Counted from the first letter of the stretch, positions 26,958 through 38,210 are shown. The stretch is DNA of 64,000 nt from Cylindrotheca closterium (GCA_933822405.4 CAKOGP040000047.1:33622-97621); one strand, 5' to 3'. Numbers and translations are program-made. The notes: generated from the sequence alone by a model not told the origin.

Positions 26958-27336
26958 TTAATGATACCTTACCACCAGCTTCTTCAATTTGTTTTTTTGC
27001 ATCTTCTGCTGCCTCTTTTGCAATAGCTTCTTGAATTACTTTTGGAGCAGATTCAACTAATTCTTTAGCTTCTTTTAAACCTAGACCTGTAATTCCTCGA
27101 ACAACTTTTAATACTGCAATTTTCTTATCTGCAGGAACTTCATCAAGACTAATATCAAATTCGGTTTTTTCCTCAATTTCTTCAGCTGGACCAGCCGTAG
27201 TCATTACTACGGCTCCACCAACTGCTGCTGAAGCATCAACTCCAAATGTTTCTTCAATTGCAGTTACTAGTTCTGAAGCTTCTAATAATGTTAATGTTTT
27301 TAAATCTTCAATAATTTGATTAATTTTTTCTGACAT
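26953..27336 (-). CDS. rpl12: 50S ribosomal protein L12 (L7/L12)
   Basis: A 127-residue stalk protein: N-terminal dimerisation helices ([18 protein letters not shown]), acidic/Ala-rich hinge and the C-terminal domain [20 protein letters not shown] that binds elongation factors. Last gene of rpl11-rpl1-rpl12. Confidence 0.98.
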   Translation of the reverse strand: MSEKINQIIEDLKTLTLLEASELVTAIEETFGVDASAAVGGAVVMTTAGPAEEIEEKTEFDISLDEVPADKKIAVLKVVRGITGLGLKEAKELVESAPKVIQEAIAKEAAEDAKKQIEEAGGKVSLK

Positions 27337-27378
27337 AATAAACTTTTTTAATAAATATATAGTTATAGTATTTCTGAT

Positions 27379-28071
27379 TTAAACAAAATTGTTTAAATCC
27401 AATTTTATGGAAGGGCCCATTGTCGTACAAATAAATAGGCTTTTAAAATATTTACCTTTTACTCCAGATGGACGATTCTTCTCAATTGAATTATATAAAG
27501 CTTGTAAATTTTCGGCTAATTGATTTTCGGCAAAATTAGATTTTCCAAAACTCACATGAACAATGCCTGTTTTATCAGCTTTATACTCAAATTTTCCTTT
27601 TTTAAATTCTGTAATTGTTTCCTGTAATGTAGAACTAACAGTACCAGATTTCGGGGAAGGCATTAATCCTTTTGGACCTAAAACGCGACCTAATTTTGCT
27701 AGTTTAGGCATCATATTTGGTGTAGTAATTAATAAATCAAATTCAATATTTCCTTTAATAATATTATCAATTAATTCTTCATTTCCAATAAGATCTGCTC
27801 CAGCCGTTTTTGCTTCTTCAAAATTTTCGTCATTTGTGAGAACAGCGATCGTTAATTGTTTTCCAATTCCATGAGGTAAAGTTACAGTTGTTCGTAATTG
27901 TTGATCTGCGTATTTTGGATCGATGTTTAAATTCGCATGTAATTCAACACTTTCAATAAATTTAGTTGTTGCTGTTTGTTTCAAAACTTTAATTGCTTCT
28001 TCTAAATTTGAATAAACTCTATTTTTTGTTATTTCAAGATTTTCGGTTTGACGTCGTGATAATTTTTGCAT
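27379..28071 (-). CDS. rpl1: 50S ribosomal protein L1
   Basis: A 230-residue protein with the L1 signatures TVTLPHGIGK, DLLITTPNMMPKLAKLGRVLG and GLMPSPKSGTV. Two ATGs are in frame (28083, 28071). The second gives the usual start MQKLSRR and has GGAGAA five bases ahead, so it is preferred. Middle gene of rpl11-rpl1-rpl12. Confidence 0.97.
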   Translation of the reverse strand: MQKLSRRQTENLEITKNRVYSNLEEAIKVLKQTATTKFIESVELHANLNIDPKYADQQLRTTVTLPHGIGKQLTIAVLTNDENFEEAKTAGADLIGNEELIDNIIKGNIEFDLLITTPNMMPKLAKLGRVLGPKGLMPSPKSGTVSSTLQETITEFKKGKFEYKADKTGIVHVSFGKSNFAENQLAENLQALYNSIEKNRPSGVKGKYFKSLFICTTMGPSIKLDLNNFV

Positions 28072-28104
28072 AAATTTCTCCATTAAAAGTTCGTTAATCT
28101 TCAG

Positions 28105-28530
28105 TTAATCTACAATGGAGATACCCATATTTCGAGCAGTCCCTTCAACAATTTTCATAGCACTAGTAAGTTTTGTAGTATTTAAATCTGGTAATTTTAC
28201 ATTAGCAATTTCTTCTAGTTGAGCTTTTGTAATCGAACCAACACTTACTCTGTTTGGAGTTGAAGAACCTTTTTTGACTTTTGCCGCATTAACTAATAAT
28301 ACTGATGCGGGAGGTGTTTTAAGAATGAAAGTATAACTTCTATCTTCATAGACTGAGATTTCGACAGGAATAACCAAGCCTGATTTATCATTGGTTTTAG
28401 CATTATATTCTTTACAAAATGCCGCAATATTGACACCATGTTGGCCTAAAGCAGGTCCAACTGGTGGTGCTGGTGTTGCTTTAGCAGCTGGTAAAGCAAG
28501 TTTAATTAGTGCAGTAATTTTCTTAGCCAT
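28105..28530 (-). CDS. rpl11: 50S ribosomal protein L11
   Basis: A 141-residue protein with [20 protein letters not shown] near the start and the C-terminal rRNA-binding domain ([11 protein letters not shown]). First gene of the rpl11-rpl1-rpl12 cluster, 33 bases before rpl1. Confidence 0.98.
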   Translation of the reverse strand: MAKKITALIKLALPAAKATPAPPVGPALGQHGVNIAAFCKEYNAKTNDKSGLVIPVEISVYEDRSYTFILKTPPASVLLVNAAKVKKGSSTPNRVSVGSITKAQLEEIANVKLPDLNTTKLTSAMKIVEGTARNMGISIVD

Positions 28531-28666
28531 AAGAATTTAGTTATATAATTTAATTAAAAGTAATTAAAAATTTGTATTTCAATTAAACCAAAAGATTTAT
28601 TTGAAATATAAAATTTATAATAGTTCAAATTCTATTGAAATAATTTAACCTCTTTTAAAAGAGAAA

Positions 28667-28739
28667 CGCGTCCTGAAGGACTTGAACCCTCGACATCTAA
28701 TTTTGGAGACTAGCGTTCTACCAACTGAACTAAGGACGC
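28667..28739 (-). tRNA. trnW: tRNA-Trp (CCA)
   Basis: Cloverleaf with loop CTCCAAA (CCA) and acceptor GCGTCCT/AGGACGC; the discriminator is G as expected for Trp. Presence of a normal CCA tRNA agrees with UGA being a stop. Confidence 0.94.
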
Positions 28740-28819
28740 CTATATATTATTATAATTTTAATAGAATAAAATTACAAGATATTAAAAATCACTTAAATTA
28801 TATTAAAAAAGGATTTAAA

Positions 28820-30169
28820 ATGAAACAAAAACAAAAATTTATTAAAGAAAATTTGCCTCATAATTTTTTAGCTGAACAAATGATATTAAATTGTTTAATT
28901 TTAAATCCTGAAACAGTTAAATTAACTGTAAAATTATTGCCCATTGAAGCATTTTATTTTACAAATCATCAACAAATTTATAAAATATTACAATTTATGT
29001 ATAGAAATAAATTATTTATTAATATGCTATCATTAATAATTTTTTTACAAGAAAATAATTTATTAAAAAAAATTGGGGGTATTAAAGTTTTAATTGAATT
29101 AACCAACCAATCTTCAAATTTAATTTATCTAGAAGATTATATCAAACTTGTTAAAGATAAGTTTTTACGTAGATCACTTATTAAACTAGGTTATCAGATT
29201 AGTAATTCAGGCTATATTACAAATATTCCATTAGAAAAACTTTTATTGCAGCTTGATATTGAAATTTCAGATTTACTTAGTCAGTTTGAAAATAAATCCA
29301 TTTTAAGTAGTGCTCAATTATTGAACATAATGTTTTCAGAATTAAAAGAAAAATTTCTAAACCCAAAACTGCCTGGATTATCATCTGGTTTTCCAAGTTT
29401 AGATAAATTAATACAAGGTTTTCAAAAATCTGACTTAATAATTTTAGCTGGTCGACCCTCGGTTGGAAAAACTGCTTTAAGTTTGACTTTAGCTTTGAAT
29501 ATTATACAAAGTTCCCAGCTTCCCGTTATTTTTTTTAGTTTAGAAATGTCAAAAGAACAGATTATGTATCGAATTTTATCTGTCGAAGCAACAATTTCTC
29601 AAATAAAATTGAAAAATGGACAATTAGATCAAAATGATTGGATAAAAATAACAAAAGTAATCAAAATTGTTGCTAAATTACCTTTTTTTGTTGATGAAAC
29701 TGCAAGTTTATCGATCCAAGAGTTGCGTTTAAAGCTCAAAGCAATTTTCCTAAAACAAACTAAAATTGGTGCTGTAATTATCGATTATCTTCAGTTAATG
29801 GAGACTTCGGATCTTAAAATGGGCAATCGAGTTCAAGAATTATCATATATTACACGTTCGTTAAAAAATTTATCAAAAGAATTTAATATACCTATCATTG
29901 CTTTATCACAATTAAGTCGGAATGTTGATAATCGAATTGATCAGAAACCAATTTTATCTGATTTACGTGAGAGTGGCTCAATTGAACAAGATGCCGATCT
30001 TGTTTTAATGTTGTATCGTTCAAAAATTAATAATACTAATAAAGAAATGAAATCATCTATATCTATAATGGATGTTATTATTGCAAAACAAAGAAATGGC
30101 CCTATTGGAATTGTTCACTTAGAATTTGACCAAAATTATACAAAATTTGCAGAATTAAAAGTTTCTTGA
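28820..30169 (+). CDS. dnaB: Replicative DNA helicase DnaB
   Basis: A 449-residue helicase: N-terminal DnaB domain (PHNFLAEQMILNCLILNPE), then RecA-like core with Walker A LAGRPSVGKTAL, Walker B GAVIIDYLQLM and the ALSQLSRNV segment. The open frame extends upstream through trnW (to 28682) without a plausible start, so the ATG at 28820 is chosen. No intein, unlike some algal plastid copies. Helicase of the plastid chromosome. Stop is TGA. Confidence 0.95.
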   Translation: MKQKQKFIKENLPHNFLAEQMILNCLILNPETVKLTVKLLPIEAFYFTNHQQIYKILQFMYRNKLFINMLSLIIFLQENNLLKKIGGIKVLIELTNQSSNLIYLEDYIKLVKDKFLRRSLIKLGYQISNSGYITNIPLEKLLLQLDIEISDLLSQFENKSILSSAQLLNIMFSELKEKFLNPKLPGLSSGFPSLDKLIQGFQKSDLIILAGRPSVGKTALSLTLALNIIQSSQLPVIFFSLEMSKEQIMYRILSVEATISQIKLKNGQLDQNDWIKITKVIKIVAKLPFFVDETASLSIQELRLKLKAIFLKQTKIGAVIIDYLQLMETSDLKMGNRVQELSYITRSLKNLSKEFNIPIIALSQLSRNVDNRIDQKPILSDLRESGSIEQDADLVLMLYRSKINNTNKEMKSSISIMDVIIAKQRNGPIGIVHLEFDQNYTKFAELKVS

Positions 30170-30178
30170 GACTAAAAA

Positions 30179-30251
30179 TGCCCAGAACCAGATTCGAACT
30201 GGTGACACGAGGATCTTCAATCCACTGCTCTACCAACTGAGCTATCCGGGC
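30179..30251 (-). tRNA. trnF: tRNA-Phe (GAA)
   Basis: Cloverleaf with anticodon GAA and acceptor GCCCGGA/TCTGGGC; one mismatch in the anticodon stem (GTGGA against TCCTC). Confidence 0.9.
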
Positions 30252-30327
30252 TTATAATAAATTGTATTATAATTCTTAAGAAATGACAAGGGAATAGTAA
30301 AAATTACTACTTTTAAATTTTAGGCAT

Positions 30328-30356
30328 TTGACAAAAAATAAATAATTTTGTAGTAT
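30328..30356 (+). promoter_or_regulatory. Promoter of ffs
   Basis: TTGACA (30328-30333), 17 bases, TAGTAT (30351-30356). The predicted start, near 30363, coincides with the start of the SRP RNA fold. Confidence 0.75.
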
Positions 30357-30362
30357 TAACAT

Positions 30363-30475
30363 TGGTATAAAGTCTTATAGATTTTAATTATAACTTATCA
30401 TGTCAGGACTGTAAGGTAACAGCATCAAGTTACTTTTTAAAATTTAGTATAAACTTTATATCATAAGATTCTTAC
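30363..30475 (+). ncRNA. ffs: Signal recognition particle 4.5S-like RNA
   Basis: The conserved SRP RNA apex is present: GTCAGGACTGTAAGGTAACAGC at about 30401-30422 follows the GTCAGG-purine-rich tetraloop AAGG-NA-CAGC pattern that binds SRP54. Flanks pair into a long stem (AAGTCTTAT near 30370 with ATAAGATTCTT near 30463). It lies in the trnF-psbX gap and has its own promoter. Exact ends are estimated. Confidence 0.75.
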
Positions 30476-30648
30476 TGTATAATAATAATTTACTTAAAAT
30501 GATACTAATAAGAAACTTTTAAATTAATTATTAATATTTTTTTATTTAATTTAGTTCTATTTTTTTTTAAAAATTGATACAATACTTATTGTAATTAATA
30601 TTACTATTTTTAACTTTATTATTCTCACAATAAAAAGGAATTTTATAA

Positions 30649-30765
30649 ATGACACCTTCATTAGGAAATTTTTTGTCTAGTTTAGTTGCAGGCGGAATTG
30701 TTGTAATTGCTATCGGTATTGCGTTAATTATTATTAGTAAGTCTGATCGAATTACACGCGCTTAA
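30649..30765 (+). CDS. psbX: Photosystem II protein X
   Basis: A 38-residue one-helix protein (MTPSLGNFLSSLVAGGIVVI... KSDRITRA), plastid-encoded in red-lineage algae. AAAAAGGA precedes the start. Confidence 0.95.
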   Translation: MTPSLGNFLSSLVAGGIVVIAIGIALIIISKSDRITRA

Positions 30766-30830
30766 TTTTTAAAGATAGCTTTTTTAGTTAAGCATGTTTT
30801 AAGATATAGTAAGTTATAAATTCATGTCTT

Positions 30831-31133
30831 ATGATAAACGTTAGTTTTGGTCCAAATATTTTCTTAGGTATTATTGTAAGTATTGGGGTATTAATTTTAT
30901 ATTTTCTTCGAAATATTAAACCTGAAGTTGCTCGGGACGAAGATATTTTTTTTGCAACAATTGGTTTTTTATATAGTTGTATTTTAATGGTTCATGGGTG
31001 GCGATTAGATCCAATTCTGTTATTTAGTCAGGTTTTAATAGTTATAACTGTTTTAGTTGCAGGATGGGAAAACATTCGGCTTCGAGGTTTAATTGCTAAT
31101 ATGGCAAAATTTAAAAACAAAAAAAAAAATTAA
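30831..31133 (+). CDS. ycf66: Conserved plastid membrane protein Ycf66
   Basis: A 100-residue protein with an N-terminal helix, FLRNIKPEVARDEDIFFATIGFLYS and the characteristic GWRLDPILLFSQVL, the Ycf66 signature. Function unknown; lies between psbX and psbV. Confidence 0.93.
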   Translation: MINVSFGPNIFLGIIVSIGVLILYFLRNIKPEVARDEDIFFATIGFLYSCILMVHGWRLDPILLFSQVLIVITVLVAGWENIRLRGLIANMAKFKNKKKN

Positions 31134-31187
31134 CTTATTAATCTTAAAAAATCTTGGTTTCAAGTTTGTAAATAATTTATTCAAATT

Positions 31188-31679
31188 ATGTTTAAAAAGT
31201 ATTCACAAATCCTTTTAACAACACTTGTATTTATTTTTAGTTTTTTTGTAACAACAGCTTCAGCTATTGATTTAGATGAAGCAACAAGAACAGTTGTTGA
31301 AAATGGATCAGGAAAAACTGTTGTGTTAACACCAGAACAAGTTAAACGTGGAAAACGATTATTTAATGCAACATGTGGTGCTTGTCATGTAGGAGGTATT
31401 ACAAAAACGAATCCTAATGTTGGTTTAGACCCTGAAGCATTAAGTTTAGCAACTCCAAGACGTGATAATATTAATAGTTTAATTGATTATTTAAAAAATC
31501 CTACAACATATGATGGATTAGATTCAATTGCCGAAGTTCACCCAAGTATTAAAAGTGCTGATCTTTATCCACGTATGCGATCAGTAACCGATGATGATTT
31601 GTACGCAATTGCTGGTCATATTTTATTACAACCAAAAATTGTTACTGAAAAATGGGGCGGTGGTAAAATTTATTATTAA
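31188..31679 (+). CDS. psbV: Cytochrome c550 of the oxygen-evolving complex
   Basis: A 163-residue precursor with a signal peptide (cleavage after TTASA, about residue 26) and one c-type haem site, CGACH; the sixth ligand is the His near HPSIKSADLYPRM. Extrinsic lumenal PSII subunit of red-lineage algae and cyanobacteria. Confidence 0.98.
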   Translation: MFKKYSQILLTTLVFIFSFFVTTASAIDLDEATRTVVENGSGKTVVLTPEQVKRGKRLFNATCGACHVGGITKTNPNVGLDPEALSLATPRRDNINSLIDYLKNPTTYDGLDSIAEVHPSIKSADLYPRMRSVTDDDLYAIAGHILLQPKIVTEKWGGGKIYY

Positions 31680-31731
31680 ATAAATTATTTCAAAAAGTAA
31701 CTAAAAGGTTACTTTTTGAAATAATTTATTT
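31678..31731 (+). terminator. 24-bp perfect hairpin after psbV
   Basis: Arms 31678-31701 and 31708-31731 pair perfectly with a 6-nt loop, starting inside the psbV stop codon. Confidence 0.8.
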
Positions 31732-31759
31732 ACAAAGAGAAGAAAATTTTTTATAATTA

Positions 31760-31832
31760 AAGCATGTAGCTCAGTGGATAGAGCATCAGATTCCGATTCT
31801 GAATGTCAAGGGTTCGATTCCCTTCATGCTTA
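31760..31832 (+). tRNA. trnR: tRNA-Arg (CCG)
   Basis: Cloverleaf with loop TTCCGAT (CCG) and acceptor AAGCATG/CATGCTT, 17 bases upstream of ssrA. Confidence 0.9.
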
Positions 31833-31849
31833 CATATTAAGTACGAATT

Positions 31850-32179
31850 GGGGCTGTTTTGGTTTCGACATTTAAAAATAATTTAAGATATGAATCAGGT
31901 CGAAGCTTGTATTCTTCGTAAAAACATACAACCTTAAATATAAATGCTAAAACTATTACTTTATCGTTACTTACTTTCGTAGGTTTTAATACACAAAAGA
32001 ATAACTCAAATTTATTACAATTTGCACTTTAAATTTATAATAATTATTCACTATTATAGGCTTTTCCATATAGTAGTTTAGATTAAATTATATTTATATT
32101 CTGTTCTGTGGAACTATGCCTGTGAGTAAATATCTTAAAAAAGTTTAAATGGACGTGGGTTCAATTCCCATCAGCTCCA
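31850..32179 (+). ncRNA. ssrA: Transfer-messenger RNA
   Basis: The 5' end GGGGCTGTTTTGGTTTCGAC and the 3' end with GGTTCAATTCCCATCAGCTCCA form the Ala-tRNA-like half typical of tmRNA (the GGTTTCGAC and T-arm signatures). The likely tag frame starts with GCT at 31946, encodes 28 residues beginning AKTITLSLLT and ending NLLQFAL, and stops with TAA 32030-32032. It rescues stalled ribosomes in the plastid. The tag start is inferred from the Ala codon and open frame. Confidence 0.88.
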
Positions 32180-32184
32180 TTATC

Positions 32185-32269
32185 GCATTCGTGGCCGAGT
32201 GGTTGAAGGCACCGGACTCATAATCCGTTTTCCTCTGGAACATCACTGGTTCGAACCCAGTCGAATGCA
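32185..32269 (+). tRNA. trnI: tRNA-Ile (CAU), long variable arm
   Basis: Loop CTCATAA gives anticodon CAU. The acceptor GCATTCG/CGAATGC and the GGCCGAGTGGTTGAAGGC D-arm resemble trnI-CAU, whose C34 becomes lysidine to read AUA. The variable region is about 17 bases, unusually long for Ile. The window has separate initiator and elongator Met tRNAs, which supports the Ile call. Confidence 0.75.
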
Positions 32270-32353
32270 TTATAATTATTTTAATATTGTTTTTTTTTTA
32301 ATCTAATTGTAACATATATAATAAAAAACAATTACATTTAATACGTATAACTT

Positions 32354-32716
32354 ATGGCTAATTTAAATATACAGCAAACACTTACTAATGTAGAAAAAGA
32401 ATTTTTAAAAGATAATTTACCTATTTTAAGAATTGGTGATAATGTTAAACTCGGCATTAAAATTATTGAAGGAAATAAAGAGCGAATTCAGTTTTATGAA
32501 GGAACAATTATTGCTAAAAAAAATACTTCTATTAATACAACTATTACCGTTCGTAAAACTTTACAAGGTATTGGAGTAGAACGGATTTTTTTAATTCATT
32601 CTCCTAAAGTAAAATCCATTCATGTTTTAAGATCCTCAAAGGTTAGACGATCAAAATTATACTATTTACGTTCATTAAAAGGAAAAGCAAGCCGTTTAAA
32701 GCAAGCTTTTAAGTAG
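32354..32716 (+). CDS. rpl19: 50S ribosomal protein L19
   Basis: A 120-residue basic protein with the bL19 core (RIGDNVKLGIKIIEGNKERIQ, GIGVERIFLIHSPKVKSI) and C-terminal KVRRSKLYYLRSLKGKASRLK. Downstream of the ssrA-trnI cluster. Confidence 0.97.
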   Translation: MANLNIQQTLTNVEKEFLKDNLPILRIGDNVKLGIKIIEGNKERIQFYEGTIIAKKNTSINTTITVRKTLQGIGVERIFLIHSPKVKSIHVLRSSKVRRSKLYYLRSLKGKASRLKQAFK

Positions 32717-32753
32717 ATTCGTTTGAAAAATAAATAAAATTAATTAAAAAATA

Positions 32754-32783
32754 TTGATTTGTACGAAATTTCCGTAGTATAAT
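32754..32783 (+). promoter_or_regulatory. Promoter of petF
   Basis: TTGATT (32754-32759), 18 bases, TATAAT (32778-32783), about 60 bases before petF, which also has an AAGGAG ribosome-binding site five bases ahead of its ATG. Confidence 0.65.
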
Positions 32784-32842
32784 ATAATCTAGTAAAGTAT
32801 TACGATAAGTTTACTTTATATTTATTAAAAATAAGGAGTTAT

Positions 32843-33142
32843 ATGGTTACTTATAAAGTAACGTTATTAAGTGAAGAACATGATATTGATACAACAATTG
32901 ATTGTAACGATGATGTATTCGTTTTAGATGCAGCAGAAGAACAAGGAATTGAATTACCGTATTCATGTCGTGCTGGTGCTTGTTCAACATGTGCTGGTAA
33001 AGTAACAGCTGGAGAAATTGATCAATCGGAACAAACTTTCTTAGATGATGATCAAGTAGAATCAGGTTTTGTATTAACATGTATAGCATATCCAAAATCA
33101 GATTGTACAATTTTAGTACATCAAGAAGATGAATTATATTAG
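32843..33142 (+). CDS. petF: [2Fe-2S] ferredoxin
   Basis: A 99-residue plant-type ferredoxin; the four cluster ligands are in [12 protein letters not shown] (Cys-x4-Cys-x2-Cys) and LTCIAYP. It carries electrons from PSI to FNR and other reductases. Retained in the plastid here, although some diatoms have moved it to the nucleus. Confidence 0.98.
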   Translation: MVTYKVTLLSEEHDIDTTIDCNDDVFVLDAAEEQGIELPYSCRAGACSTCAGKVTAGEIDQSEQTFLDDDQVESGFVLTCIAYPKSDCTILVHQEDELY

Positions 33143-33156
33143 TTTGTAATTTAATA

Positions 33157-33199
33157 AAAAAGTTGAAATGATTTATGTTTTTTATCATTTCAACTTTTT
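33157..33199. terminator. Hairpin between petF and petA
   Basis: A perfect 16-bp inverted repeat (33157-33172 with 33184-33199) flanked by A and T runs lies between convergent genes and can terminate both. Confidence 0.75.
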
Positions 33200-33210
33200 A
33201 CAGAGATTAA

Positions 33211-34155
33211 TTAAAAGTTTAACTCTGCGGCTTGTACTTTTTCAAATTGTTTTTTCTTTAAAACTAAAAAGATTTGTGTCATTAATGCACAGAAACAGAA
33301 GATCAGATATCCAATGATTCGTAAGGGATCTTGTAATACAATTTCTGATTCTTCCTGTCCAAATCCACCAGCATTTGGATCTAAGTTTAATCCTTGATCC
33401 GCTTGAACAATATCTCCTACTTTAGCAATTAACGTTAATCCTTCTGGGATAATTTGTGAGGTTTGTGTACCAGTTGAATTAATAATCATAACTGTTGTTG
33501 CACCTTTATCTGTAGATGTAATTTCGGTAATCTGACCAGCTTGGTTAGCTCCAAATACATTTACATTACTTTTTTCACCAGTTGGGTAAACTTGTCCACG
33601 ACCACGGTTTCCACCAGCATAGAATGGGTATGATAAATATTTTACATCAGAATTTTTCTCTGGATCAGGTGCTACTACTGGGAAGATTAATTGTTGATGT
33701 GTTTTTCCTGCAATTGGCCCGACTACGAAGATATTATCAAATTCAGTACTATAAGGAGAAATAAAAACACCTTTATTTTTTGCTTTTACTTCTGGCGAAA
33801 TCTGATTCTTTGCAGCTAGTTTGAATCCTTTTGGTAAAATTAAAATCCCACCAACATTTAAATCCGCTTTTTTACCATTTGCGCCAATTTGTTGTTTACT
33901 AGTATCATATGGTACTTTAATTTCTACTTCAAAAACGGAATTTGGAAGAACCGCTTGTGGTGCTTCAATCTCAATCGATTTTTGATTTAAATGACAGTTA
34001 GCACACGCTAATTTACCATTTGCTGCACGAGGATTGGAATAATTTTGTTGGGCAAAAACTGGATATGCTAATGAACTTGGAATATAGAAACCAAAAACAC
34101 CCACACCAATTGTCAAAGCAAGTAAAAGACTTTTAAAAAACTTGTTATTTGCCAT
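33211..34155 (-). CDS. petA: Cytochrome f
   Basis: A 314-residue precursor with signal peptide ending before YPVFAQQNY (the N-terminal Tyr amine is a haem ligand), haem-binding CANCH, lumenal domain and a C-terminal membrane anchor ([20 protein letters not shown]). First gene of petA-tatC on the minus strand. Confidence 0.98.
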   Translation of the reverse strand: MANNKFFKSLLLALTIGVGVFGFYIPSSLAYPVFAQQNYSNPRAANGKLACANCHLNQKSIEIEAPQAVLPNSVFEVEIKVPYDTSKQQIGANGKKADLNVGGILILPKGFKLAAKNQISPEVKAKNKGVFISPYSTEFDNIFVVGPIAGKTHQQLIFPVVAPDPEKNSDVKYLSYPFYAGGNRGRGQVYPTGEKSNVNVFGANQAGQITEITSTDKGATTVMIINSTGTQTSQIIPEGLTLIAKVGDIVQADQGLNLDPNAGGFGQEESEIVLQDPLRIIGYLIFCFCALMTQIFLVLKKKQFEKVQAAELNF

Positions 34156-34192
34156 AATTTAAATACTTGTTAAGTATAGATTTTTATATAGA

Positions 34193-34933
34193 TTAATTCT
34201 TTATTAAAAACAAGATACCTAATCCTGAAAAATATAATAATAATATTGCGACAGATAATAATAACTGTGTTAAAGGATCAGTTGAAGGTGTTAAAATTGC
34301 ACCAAGTACAGTTGAAAGTAAAATAACATATCGCCATGCATTTAACATCTGCTTTGGTGACACAATATTTAATAATCCTAATAAAATTTGGAGAATCGGA
34401 ATTTGAAAAGCTAACCCAGTACTATAAAATAAAACTAGAATAAATTCAAAATATTGATCAAATGACCAAAATGGTTCAAGAACTTCTTCGCTATAATTTA
34501 AAAAAAAATTTAAAGCAGCTGGAATTAAAGTATAGTAAGAAAAAGCTAAACCGGATCCGAATAAAATTAACGAACTTATTAATAACGGTAAAATGATCTT
34601 AGTTTCTTTTTTTGTTAACCCCGGTAATAAAAATAAAATTAGCTGACTAATAATAAATGGGCTTGAAAACAATAATCCCGTGTAAAAAGATATTTTAATT
34701 GTTGAAATAAAATATTCTCCAGGCGCAACTTGAAAAAACTTTACATTATTGATTGGTAGTTCTAAAATTTTAACTAAACTCTTTACTTCAATGAACGCGA
34801 AACAGGTTAATAATAAAATTGTTCCAAATATAAGAAAAATCCGTTGTCGTAATTCTTCCAAATGTTCTGAAAAAGGTAATTCTAATGTTATCATAGAATT
34901 AGTTGTAAAATTAAAGTTAGAATTAGTTGTCAT
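34193..34933 (-). CDS. tatC: Twin-arginine translocase subunit TatC
   Basis: A 246-residue six-helix protein with the signal-binding N-terminus PFSEHLEELRQRIF and the conserved SPFIISQLILFLLPGL and YYTLIPAALNFF segments. It exports folded proteins to the thylakoid lumen. Upstream of petA (37-base gap). Confidence 0.96.
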   Translation of the reverse strand: MTTNSNFNFTTNSMITLELPFSEHLEELRQRIFLIFGTILLLTCFAFIEVKSLVKILELPINNVKFFQVAPGEYFISTIKISFYTGLLFSSPFIISQLILFLLPGLTKKETKIILPLLISSLILFGSGLAFSYYTLIPAALNFFLNYSEEVLEPFWSFDQYFEFILVLFYSTGLAFQIPILQILLGLLNIVSPKQMLNAWRYVILLSTVLGAILTPSTDPLTQLLLSVAILLLYFSGLGILFLIKN

Positions 34934-35059
34934 AGAAAAAATTTATCCGCACTAGTCTATAAATTTATAATTATAAATTGAGTTCAAAACTTTAATAAAT
35001 AAATTTTGAACTCTCGAATTAATTCAGCAAAATATTTAAAATTAAAACAATGAATTAAT

Positions 35060-35461
35060 TTATGATAAATAATTAATTGCTTCTAATCTTGCAGTTGCTT
35101 TCTTAAGTTCAACAGAGGCATCAAGACGTACTTTACTTGTTTCAGCTTCTTCAACTGCAACCGTTGCTTTCTCTAACTCTTTTGTAGCACTATTTAATTC
35201 AATATCAATTAATTCTTCTACATCATTTACTAGAACTGTTACTCGATTACGATCAATTTCAGCTAAACCACCACATAAAATAATAGGCGTCCATTTTTCA
35301 TTTAACTTTATTCGTAGTAATCCTGTATCTAAAGCTGTAATTAATGCTGCATGACCCTCTAAAACCCCAACTTGACCAGTCAAACCCGGTAAAACTACTT
35401 CATCTGCTGCTGTTGAACAAATTACTCTATCAGGGGTAAGAACGCGAATGTTCATAACCAT
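35060..35461 (-). CDS. atpE: ATP synthase CF1 epsilon subunit
   Basis: A 133-residue subunit with MNIRVLTPDRVICSTAADEVVLPG and the GQVGVLEGHAALITALDTG beta-sandwich, then a helical C-terminal hairpin. It follows atpB by 12 bases, the usual pair. Confidence 0.97.
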   Translation of the reverse strand: MVMNIRVLTPDRVICSTAADEVVLPGLTGQVGVLEGHAALITALDTGLLRIKLNEKWTPIILCGGLAEIDRNRVTVLVNDVEELIDIELNSATKELEKATVAVEEAETSKVRLDASVELKKATARLEAINYLS

Positions 35462-35473
35462 ATTTGTGACTCC

Positions 35474-36907
<1,434 letters not shown>

Positions 36908-37040
36908 TTAACATATTAAAATATTTTTAAATAAATATACTTTCAAAATTTTACTTGCCAGTTTAAAGACTAATAAATTTAATAATCATTTATTATTGTA
37001 CAACAAATTGTAGAAAATTATCGATGATAATATGATTTTG

Positions 37041-37547
37041 TTAATTTCTTTCACGTAGTCGACCTGTAACTTTTAACCAATTTCTAGCTCCTGGATAGTT
37101 ATCGGGAGCTAATTTTAGAGCTTGAATCCAATATTGAGCTGCTTTATCGAATAATTCTTTTGATAATTCAATATATTCATCTTCTTCTAAAGTTTGAGCA
37201 CGTAAAGCTTGAGAATGATAAATTACAGCAATATTATTTAAAGCTTGGGGAAGATTTGAATTTAAAGCTAATGATTGGTGATAAAATTCTAATGCTTGAG
37301 TATATTTTCCTGTATCACCATAAATTAAGCCAATATTATATAAAGTATAACTTCTATCATATGGATCTTCTTCAACTTGAAGAGCTTCATAATAATTCTG
37401 TAATGCTTCGGCATAACGTCCTTTACCTTGTGCGGCCATTCCAGCTCGATAATATGAAAATGCTTGTTTTTCTTGCTTACTTGCAGGTAAAACTTTTAGT
37501 AAAATATCAGCAATTACGGTAAATGTTTTATCAATAAAATTTCCCAC
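37041..37547 (-). CDS. ycf3: Photosystem I assembly protein Ycf3
   Basis: A 168-residue protein with three TPR repeats (e.g. [20 protein letters not shown] and [11 protein letters not shown]). It acts as a chaperone in PSI assembly. No introns, unlike the plant gene. Confidence 0.97.
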   Translation of the reverse strand: MGNFIDKTFTVIADILLKVLPASKQEKQAFSYYRAGMAAQGKGRYAEALQNYYEALQVEEDPYDRSYTLYNIGLIYGDTGKYTQALEFYHQSLALNSNLPQALNNIAVIYHSQALRAQTLEEDEYIELSKELFDKAAQYWIQALKLAPDNYPGARNWLKVTGRLRERN

Positions 37548-37620
37548 CTCTTCTCCTTGTAAGTTAAGTTATAAAATTTAGAGTTATTATTTATTTAATT
37601 ATATAATAACTCTAGCGGGT

Positions 37621-37839
37621 TTAAATCGAGTTAGAAGCAATAAATGAAAATAATGATAACATTCTAGCTCGTTTTATTGCTTTTGCTAATTTTCGTTGTT
37701 GTTGAATAGTAACACCAGTAGCTCTACGTGGAAGTATTTTACCTTGTTCTGTTACAAATAATCGTAAAAGATCAATATCTTTATAATCAATTTTTTGATT
37801 TAAATTAATTGGAGACGTTCTTTGTTTTTTTGATACCAT
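37621..37839 (-). CDS. rps18: 30S ribosomal protein S18
   Basis: A 72-residue protein with [27 protein letters not shown], the bS18 core. Six bases downstream of rpl33, the conserved rpl33-rps18 pair. Confidence 0.97.
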   Translation of the reverse strand: MVSKKQRTSPINLNQKIDYKDIDLLRLFVTEQGKILPRRATGVTIQQQRKLAKAIKRARMLSLFSFIASNSI

Positions 37840-37845
37840 AATAGT

Positions 37846-38040
37846 TTATTTTATTTCTTTATGTATTGTTGTTCGATTGCAATTTGAACAATATTTTTTT
37901 AGTTCTAATCGTTCAGGATTATTACGACGATTCTTTTGTGTGTGATAACGAGAAACACCAGCTGAACGTTTATTTAAATTTGAACGACATTCTGTACATT
38001 CTACCGTAATCAAAATGCGAGTACCTTTATTTTTTGCCAT
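37846..38040 (-). CDS. rpl33: 50S ribosomal protein L33
   Basis: A 64-residue protein with zinc-ribbon Cys pairs CTEC and CSNC and the [20 protein letters not shown] core. Confidence 0.97.
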   Translation of the reverse strand: MAKNKGTRILITVECTECRSNLNKRSAGVSRYHTQKNRRNNPERLELKKYCSNCNRTTIHKEIK

Positions 38041-38210
38041 AGAAATATAAATTTAATAATTTTAACTAATATAGTGCCTAAAAATTTTTAGCTTATCAAG
38101 GGTTAAGCTTATTAGAAAAAATTTTTTATCAAAAACTTTAATTTTTTCTTTAAGTATAATATATTAGAAGAAACATTAATTTATAAATTATTATTAAAAT
38201 TTTTAACAAT

